From: Leptolyngbya sp. SIO4C5
GTDB taxonomy: Bacteria > Cyanobacteriota > Cyanobacteriia > Phormidesmidales > Phormidesmidaceae
Assembly: GCA_010671965.1 (NCBI GenBank)
Contig: JAAHIC010000064.1
Location: forward strand, 1 to 12,115
Length of the DNA: 12,115 nt
Reading direction: 5' to 3'
The notes under the pieces are model-generated. The model saw nothing but the letters and a program-made list of their open reading frames with translations. It made no database searches and was not told where the DNA came from. Positions 7,629-12,115 of the stretch are shown here, one piece after another. Each line of letters begins with the position of its first letter. Position 1 is the first letter of the stretch. A program made the translations under genes and the position numbers.

Positions 7629-7948
7629 TGACCACCCCCTCTCTAACGGCAGACTGCAAATTCTGTTCAGAATTGTCTAAAGCTCATGGCGAAGACCCCA
7701 TTGGCAGTGCCAACCCAGCACCGGGCTGGTTGGTAATGGAGCTACCCCTGCCCTGGACGGAAGAACGCTTTCACCATGATCCCATTCTTCAGCCGGTCCA
7801 CGACCTGTTTCATGAACTCTTCGACCAGGGCATTCAAGTCATGCCCATGCTGATCGCCCCTGATCGCCTTATGTTTAACAGGTCTCGGCCACCTCTACCA
7901 CTCATGCTGCGTGATACGATCTCTCAATCGAGAACTAGTGTCAACTAA
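7628..7948 (+). pseudogene. Truncated sucrase/ferredoxin-like protein (N-terminal 80 residues only)
   Basis: The frame begins at ATG 7628, one base inside the permease stop. Residues 10-80 read as the N-terminus of the cyanobacterial sucrase/ferredoxin-like family (thioredoxin-like fold, [2Fe-2S] ferredoxin type): CKFCSELSKAHGEDPIGSA, WLVMELPLPWTEERFHHDPI, LQPVHDLFHELFDQGIQVMP and IAPDR. Family members continue for roughly 200 more residues, including later Cys/His ligands; here the sequence after IAPDR changes to LMFNRSRPPLPLMLRDTISQ and stops at residue 106. The break follows GATCGC at 7862-7867, in the second of two near-tandem CTGATCGCC copies (7850-7858, 7860-7868). Such genes often sit beside cyanobacterial siderophore transporters and might act in reductive iron release, which is inference. 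A product of 106 residues is unlikely to keep the normal function. Its stop is 21 bases before the next gene and in the same frame. Confidence 0.75.
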
Positions 7949-7969
7949 TGCACATCCCCTGCTGAAGGC

Positions 7970-8995
7970 ATGATCACACTTACAGACACAAAGCTAGAGG
8001 ATCTGATCAAAGAGGCGGCGCAGCAGGGTGAGCTGATGCACCCACCTGTCGAACTAGGGCTGCGAACCAATTTCCCGAGGGCTTTAGGACAGGGCAGCGA
8101 GTATGTTGTAGACTTGCGCGGCGCATTATCCGTTTGGATTGTCAAGGTTCGGCCTTGGGAAACCGTGCAGTTTGAACGGTTCCATGAAGACCGCTTTCCG
8201 TTGACTGCTAAGTTTTACCTGTCCGGCTCTTCTAGGATTTACACGCCTGGGGTGACAGACATTGCTACCGATTACGAGGAAGTAGCTGGTTGCAGCTATC
8301 TTTACCATCTACCCAATCAAACTGAAGTTGAAGAATGCGCGCCTAACGAATTAGTTCATGTTGTGCTGGTTTTTGCTGATATCAATTACTTCAACAGACT
8401 TGATCTAAGCAGCATGACTTTGCCAAAGCCGTTACAAAAACTGTTGGAAGGCGACACCACCCAACGATTTCATCAACCGCTAGGCAAAATCATCCCTGCG
8501 ATGCAGCAAGTTCTGCGGCAAATACTTTGCAGCCCCTATCAGGGAGTCATGCAGCAGCTCTTTCTAGAAAGTAAAGCTTTAGAGCTATTCACCTTGCAGT
8601 TTGCTCACTGGGCAGATTATTTGCATTCCCCCTCAACGCTCTCAACTAAGCTGTCATCCGACGACATTGAGCGGCTGTACTATGCCAGGACGATTTTACT
8701 CGATCGCTTTGACAACCCTCCTTCCCTGCTGGAGCTAGCTCAGCAAACGAGTTTAAACGAACACAAGCTAAAGCAAGGATTTCGCCAACTGTTTAAGACG
8801 ACCGTGTTTGGTTGTTTATACGACTATCGAATGCAGCAGGCCCGGCACTTGCTGTTAAATTCAAATTTGTCGATCGCGGGGGTTGCATCTCGGGTTGGCT
8901 ATCACAATCCTGAAGCGTTTAGCACAGCCTTTCGGAGACGCTTTGCCGTTAACCCCAAGTCCTATCAGCTTGGCAAGTATCACGAGGGCGGATAG
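7970..8995 (+). CDS. AraC-family transcriptional regulator, PchR-type (second copy)
   Basis: The 341-residue protein starts MITLTDTKLEDLIKEAAQQG, a beginning typical of cyanobacterial PchR-like regulators. The N-terminal part (about 1-220) is the likely ligand-sensing half. The AraC DNA-binding domain spans about 232-335, with the first helix-turn-helix around SLLELAQQTSLNEHKLKQGF (252-271), the PchR signature KLKQGFRQLFKTTVFGCL, RMQQARHLL, and the second helix-turn-helix around IAGVASRVGYHNPEAFSTAF (302-321). The GTTVFGYL of the first regulator is KTTVFGCL here, and the N-terminal halves barely resemble each other, so the two may answer to different ligands. The start has GAAGG only one base upstream, which is too close; translation may depend on ribosomes finishing the truncated gene just before it. 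The receptor gene at 9187 is the likely target. Confidence 0.9.
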   Translation: MITLTDTKLEDLIKEAAQQGELMHPPVELGLRTNFPRALGQGSEYVVDLRGALSVWIVKVRPWETVQFERFHEDRFPLTAKFYLSGSSRIYTPGVTDIATDYEEVAGCSYLYHLPNQTEVEECAPNELVHVVLVFADINYFNRLDLSSMTLPKPLQKLLEGDTTQRFHQPLGKIIPAMQQVLRQILCSPYQGVMQQLFLESKALELFTLQFAHWADYLHSPSTLSTKLSSDDIERLYYARTILLDRFDNPPSLLELAQQTSLNEHKLKQGFRQLFKTTVFGCLYDYRMQQARHLLLNSNLSIAGVASRVGYHNPEAFSTAFRRRFAVNPKSYQLGKYHEGG

Positions 8996-9107
8996 GTTCT
9001 GAACTCCATCAGGGCGACGCCTGCCAGAGCTAGGCTCCGTTACGCAAAGAAAAAATACTCCGCGCGACAAAGAAAACCCGAGACGAGCCCCACTAAAATC
9101 CCCTCAA

Positions 9108-9130
9108 CCGTTTTTGAGAATAGTTCTTGA
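9108..9130 (+). promoter_or_regulatory. CCGTTT...AATAGTTCTTG element shared with the first receptor promoter
   Basis: CCGTTTTTGAGAATAGTTCT here matches CCGTTTGGGGATAGTTTGCT at 3599-3618 apart from a two-base length difference, and lies at a similar distance from the receptor start (79 against 86 bases). CTCAA (9103-9107) and TTGAG (9113-9117) form a small inverted repeat around CCGTT. A second CCGTTT 21 bp upstream is not present, so the site may be half degenerate or recognised by a different regulator. No clear -10 box was found. Confidence 0.4.
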
Positions 9131-9174
9131 TTGCCAACGACTCGGCGATGTCGAGCTGGCGATCGCCCGTGTGT

Positions 9175-9180
9175 GAGGAG
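9175..9180 (+). promoter_or_regulatory. Ribosome-binding site that sets the second siderophore receptor start
   Basis: GAGGAG with six bases (TTTAGT) to ATG 9187 gives an ideal ribosome-binding site. The frame is open further back to TTG 9127, but those 20 codons add no signal-peptide character, whereas the protein from 9187 begins directly with a signal peptide. The leader nearly repeats that of the first receptor. Confidence 0.8.
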
Positions 9181-9186
9181 TTTAGT

Positions 9187-11808
9187 ATGAATCGGTTATG
9201 GGTTTTGATGGCGGCGGTTGCCCCAGTTATCGCGCTGACAGCACTATTTAGCCCATCTGCAAGGGCCTTAGAGCCAGAACAAGCTGAAGCGGTTGCGGAA
9301 GGCGTTAACCCTGAATGGCTGGCCACGAGTGCAGCCCCTTCCCCACCTGTACCACCTCAAGCTCTCAACGACGTTGAAAACCCTGGGACACCGCTGGAAG
9401 AAGCGCCGCAGCAGACGGCTCAAGCCTCGGTAGTGCAAATTACTGATGTGCAACTGAATTCAGCCAATGGGGAAGTTGAGCTGGTGTTGCAAACAACGGG
9501 GGAATTGGCTGCGCCAGAAACCTCGGTCACCGGTAACGCTGCGATCGCAGACATTCCTAATGCCACCCTGAACCTACCCGAAGGCGAAGAATTTTTTGCC
9601 AGTAACCCAGTTGAAGGCATTGCCCTGATTAACATCACGACCTTGCCGGATAACCAGGTTCGAGTTGCCATCACCGGAACCGATGCCCCCCCGGTCGTAA
9701 GCATCACGGCTGAAGCATCTAGCCTCAGGCTCAGCGCCACCCCTGGCGACCCCTCTGCTCAAGCTCCAGACGAGGAGGCCATTCAGGTGGTGGTCACAGG
9801 GGAGCAAGACGAAGACTACTTCGTGCCCAATGCCAGCACCGCCACCCGCACCAATACGCCGATTTTAGAAACGCCGCGATCAATTCAGGTGATCCCCCGA
9901 CAAGTGCTAGAAGACCAGCAGGTGACAAATCTAGATCAAGCCTTGCGAAATGTCAGTGGCGTGATTGATAACGGCACTGACACGGCCACGAATGTGCGAT
10001 TTAGCATTCGTGGTTTCGATTTCGGCTTCAATGACGCACCCGTTCTGCAAGATGGGTTCAGGCAGTTCGGCGCAAATGCGGTGGCTCCAGACGTTGCCAT
10101 CATTGAGCGGATTGAGGTTCTCAGAGGTCCGGCTTCTATCCTGTACGGCCAGATTCAACCGGGTGGGGTGATTAATGTGGTCACGAAACAACCCTTGCGA
10201 GAGCCGTTTTATGAAGCGCAATTGCAAGTAGGCAGTTTTGGGCTGATCCGACCTCAGATCGATCTGTCAGGCCCGTTAACCGAAGATGGACGGTTGCTGT
10301 ATCGCCTGAATGCGCTCTATGAAAACAAAGACGGTTTTCGAGACTTCGATCAAGATCTCGTGAATCGATTCTTGATCGCACCCATTGTGAGTTGGGATAT
10401 TAGCGATCGCACACGCTTAACTCTGGAATTGCAGGTTTCCGAACAAGAAGAACAAAGCGATCAAGGGACATTAGCGTTTGGGGATGGCGTAATTGATACT
10501 CCTCGCGATCGCATCTTTGGTGAACCCGATGACTTCATTCAGCGTAATCTCTTAAACGTTGGCTACACCCTCGAACATCAGTTCAGCGATAACTGGACGC
10601 TCCGCAACGCCTTTCGCTTTACAGATGTCAGCGTTTCCTCTGATAAGCTAACGATTCCACTCTTCTTTAATGAGAACACCGGAATTTTGGGGCGGGCATT
10701 TTCGTCTATTGATGTCGATACCCAAAATTATTCCTTGCAAACCAATATCATTGGTGAATTTTCAACTGGTTCTATTGGCCACACCTTGCTATTTGGAGTG
10801 GATTTGAATCGCAGTGAAAATAGCAATCTCACCCTGGCAAATTTCGCGCCATCTTTTCTAAATGTGTTTAATCCAACCTATGGCGTTACCAGGCCCAACC
10901 TGAATCTTGTGTTTGTCGATGGTGAAACCCAAAACGACCGATTGGGCGTGTATTTGCAGGATCAAATTCAGTTTTCAGATAATTTGAATCTATTGCTGGG
11001 CTTGCGCTATGACACCATTAGTCAAGAATTCATTAGCGGCCCCTCTTTTTTTAATCCTGCTGGTGCTCAAAACACCCGAAATGATGATGCCCTGACATCC
11101 CAAATCGGTATTTTGTATCAGCCGATTGAAAACCTGTCACTCTATGCCAGCTATTCTCAATCGTTCGTGCCCAACGGTGATACAACGGTGAGTGGCGATA
11201 TCTTAGAGCCAGAGCGCGGCGAAGGGTTTGAAGTTGGGGTCAAGGCCGAATTACTCGACGGCGATCTGCTGGCGACTCTAACTTATTTCGACATCACAAA
11301 ACAGAATGTTGCAACGGCGGATCCCAATAATCCGTTTTTCTCAGTCTCCACCGGGGAACAGCAGAGTCGAGGGGTGGAGTTTGATGTGATTGGAGAAATC
11401 CTACCGGGTTGGAATATTCTGGCATCCTATGCCTACACGGATGCAACGGTATCTCGGGACAATACGATTCCAGTGGGTAATCGCCTTGCTGGAATTCCCT
11501 TTCACAGTGCTAGCCTATGGACGACCTATCAGATCCAAACTGGCGATTTGCAGGGGTTAAGGCTTGGCGTTGGGATTAACTACTTGAGCGATCGCCAGGG
11601 CGATTTAGACAACAGCTTTGAGTTAGACAGCTATTTTCTCACCAATGCGGCTGTCTTTTATCGACGCGATAACTGGCGATTTGCCCTCAATTTCAACAAT
11701 ATTTTTGATGTGAATTACATCAATGGCACACCCTTCAGCAGAGTTCGCGGCGGTGCAATTCCGGGGGAACCGTTTAATGTCGTCGGCTCAATTTCAGTTC
11801 AGTTTTGA
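9187..11808 (+). CDS. TonB-dependent siderophore receptor with N-terminal AMIN domain (second copy)
   Basis: The 873-residue protein has a signal peptide MNRLWVLMAAVAPVIALTAL (likely cleaved after SARA), a Pro/Glu-rich spacer to about residue 80, an AMIN domain at about 81-187, a probable TonB box IQVVVTGEQ (199-207), then plug (about 226-336) and beta-barrel, ending in SISVQF. Plug motifs are DYFVPNASTATRTNTPILET, RSIQVIPRQVL, ALRNVSGV, IERIEVLRGPASILYGQIQP and GGVINVV. It shares long blocks with the receptor at 3685, for example SLYASYSQSF, YFDIT.QNVATADPN and NNWRFALNF-like barrel strands. The main differences are a longer spacer before AMIN and divergent loops, which often decide ligand choice, so it may take a different siderophore. 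The lipoprotein gene starts 12 bases after its stop, implying one transcript. Third-position use looks more A/T-rich than in the first receptor. Confidence 0.95.
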   Translation: MNRLWVLMAAVAPVIALTALFSPSARALEPEQAEAVAEGVNPEWLATSAAPSPPVPPQALNDVENPGTPLEEAPQQTAQASVVQITDVQLNSANGEVELVLQTTGELAAPETSVTGNAAIADIPNATLNLPEGEEFFASNPVEGIALINITTLPDNQVRVAITGTDAPPVVSITAEASSLRLSATPGDPSAQAPDEEAIQVVVTGEQDEDYFVPNASTATRTNTPILETPRSIQVIPRQVLEDQQVTNLDQALRNVSGVIDNGTDTATNVRFSIRGFDFGFNDAPVLQDGFRQFGANAVAPDVAIIERIEVLRGPASILYGQIQPGGVINVVTKQPLREPFYEAQLQVGSFGLIRPQIDLSGPLTEDGRLLYRLNALYENKDGFRDFDQDLVNRFLIAPIVSWDISDRTRLTLELQVSEQEEQSDQGTLAFGDGVIDTPRDRIFGEPDDFIQRNLLNVGYTLEHQFSDNWTLRNAFRFTDVSVSSDKLTIPLFFNENTGILGRAFSSIDVDTQNYSLQTNIIGEFSTGSIGHTLLFGVDLNRSENSNLTLANFAPSFLNVFNPTYGVTRPNLNLVFVDGETQNDRLGVYLQDQIQFSDNLNLLLGLRYDTISQEFISGPSFFNPAGAQNTRNDDALTSQIGILYQPIENLSLYASYSQSFVPNGDTTVSGDILEPERGEGFEVGVKAELLDGDLLATLTYFDITKQNVATADPNNPFFSVSTGEQQSRGVEFDVIGEILPGWNILASYAYTDATVSRDNTIPVGNRLAGIPFHSASLWTTYQIQTGDLQGLRLGVGINYLSDRQGDLDNSFELDSYFLTNAAVFYRRDNWRFALNFNNIFDVNYINGTPFSRVRGGAIPGEPFNVVGSISVQF

Positions 11809-11820
11809 TAGGCGAGAATC

Positions 11821-11997
11821 ATGATGCGAGGTAAAAAAGCCTGGTTGCTGCTAATGGCGATCGCCACCAGTTTGATCATTTTCGCCTGCAATTCGGTTAA
11901 CCAGACTGCCGCTGATCGCGAATCTCAACCAGCCGTAACTGCGGCAAACTGTCGCATGATTCCGCACCAGATGGGCGAAACCGAAATCTGCGATCGC
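11821..11997 (+). pseudogene. FecB-like iron-siderophore ABC binding lipoprotein, 5' part; interrupted by an inverted segment
   Basis: This is the start of a periplasmic binding protein that would hand ferric siderophore or ferric citrate to an inner-membrane ABC importer. The first 59 codons look normal: a basic N-terminus (MMRGKK), hydrophobic core WLLLMAIATSLIIFAC with a lipobox and lipidation Cys at residue 23, a short linker, then CRMIPHQMGETEICDR, the conserved opening of the mature FecB-like domain. The ATG at 11821 lies 12 bases after the receptor stop with GGCGAG in between as ribosome-binding site. After the HIP1 octamer at 11990-11997 the plus frame stays open to the window edge, but residues 60-98 (starting PSREFVQQDCHSRPDERQHG) are antisense of the genuine domain. 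As read here the product would be non-functional, unless normal sequence resumes beyond the edge and the segment can flip back. Confidence 0.8.
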
Positions 11998-12115
11998 CCA
12001 AGTAGGGAATTTGTTCAGCAGGATTGTCATAGTCGCCCTGATGAAAGGCAGCATGGTCGGCATAGCCAACGGGCTGAACGTCAAGCGCTAGGAGCAGTTC
12101 CAACATATTGGGACC
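11990..12115 (-). pseudogene. Inverted internal segment of the same FecB-like gene
   Basis: Read on the minus strand from the window edge, 42 codons give GPNMLELLLALDVQPVGYAD, then HAAFHQGDYDNPAEQIPYLG and DR. This is the part of a FecB-like binding protein that normally follows GETEIC-x-x-P by a few residues (x-x-VVxLGPN). Both the plus-strand part and this segment end in GATCGC (Asp-Arg) within one shared HIP1 octamer, so the two halves meet precisely at 11990-11997. About six to eight residues expected between DRP and GPN are missing and should lie just past 12115, followed by a second junction and the rest of the gene if this is a simple inversion. The minus-strand stretch has no ribosome-binding site visible and is not a gene of its own. 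Confidence 0.8.

Noticed and set aside
9127..9186. TTG start giving a 20-residue longer second siderophore receptor
   Set aside because: GAGGAG with six-base spacing precedes ATG 9187, where the signal peptide begins.
11851..12106. Two minus-strand open frames at the right edge as independent genes
   Set aside because: One is the inverted piece of the binding-lipoprotein gene and the other is a shadow frame of it; neither has a ribosome-binding site or a proper N-terminus.

Overview
The window comes from a cyanobacterium. The palindromic octamer GCGATCGC (HIP1) occurs about nineteen times, both inside and between genes. Two outer-membrane receptors carry an N-terminal AMIN domain, an arrangement typical of cyanobacterial siderophore receptors. 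A heptanucleotide STRR array and an A/T-rich interspersed repeat, both of cyanobacterial type, lie in the spacers. The genus cannot be fixed from this; a filamentous Leptolyngbya-like lineage is only a guess.

Layout. Positions 1-1346 (minus strand) hold the N-terminal 448 residues of a BtuB-like TonB-dependent receptor that runs off the left edge. Upstream of it lies a perfect 14-bp inverted repeat built from four AACGTT octamers. About 1.2 kb without an intact gene follows, containing an interspersed repeat (1883-1965) and a short relic resembling the N-terminus of an MbnH/MauG-like di-heme peroxidase (2210-2347). From 2539 onward everything is on the plus strand and looks like a ferric-siderophore uptake locus: a PchR-type AraC regulator (2539-3552), an AMIN-containing siderophore receptor (3685-6210), a seven-heptamer STRR array, an RhtX/FptX-type MFS permease (6345-7628), a truncated sucrase/ferredoxin-like gene (7628-7948), a second PchR-type regulator (7970-8995), a second AMIN-containing siderophore receptor (9187-11808), and the start of a FecB-like binding lipoprotein gene (from 11821).

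How the parts would work together (inference from families): the receptors bring ferric siderophore across the outer membrane using TonB energy, the lipoprotein or the MFS permease takes it onward across the inner membrane, and the AraC regulators probably activate receptor expression when iron is short and their siderophore is present. The locus carries the regulator-receptor pair twice, with a shared ribosome-binding leader before each receptor, which points to duplication of a module.

The most striking point is at the right edge. The lipoprotein gene starts normally (signal peptide, lipobox, CRMIPHQMGETEICDR), but the next part of the protein, ending in IPYLGDR, is encoded on the opposite strand. 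The switch falls exactly on a HIP1 octamer (11990-11997). This is either a small real inversion, possibly a reversible switch, or an assembly fault. Two other broken genes in the window also break at or near HIP1-like sequence.
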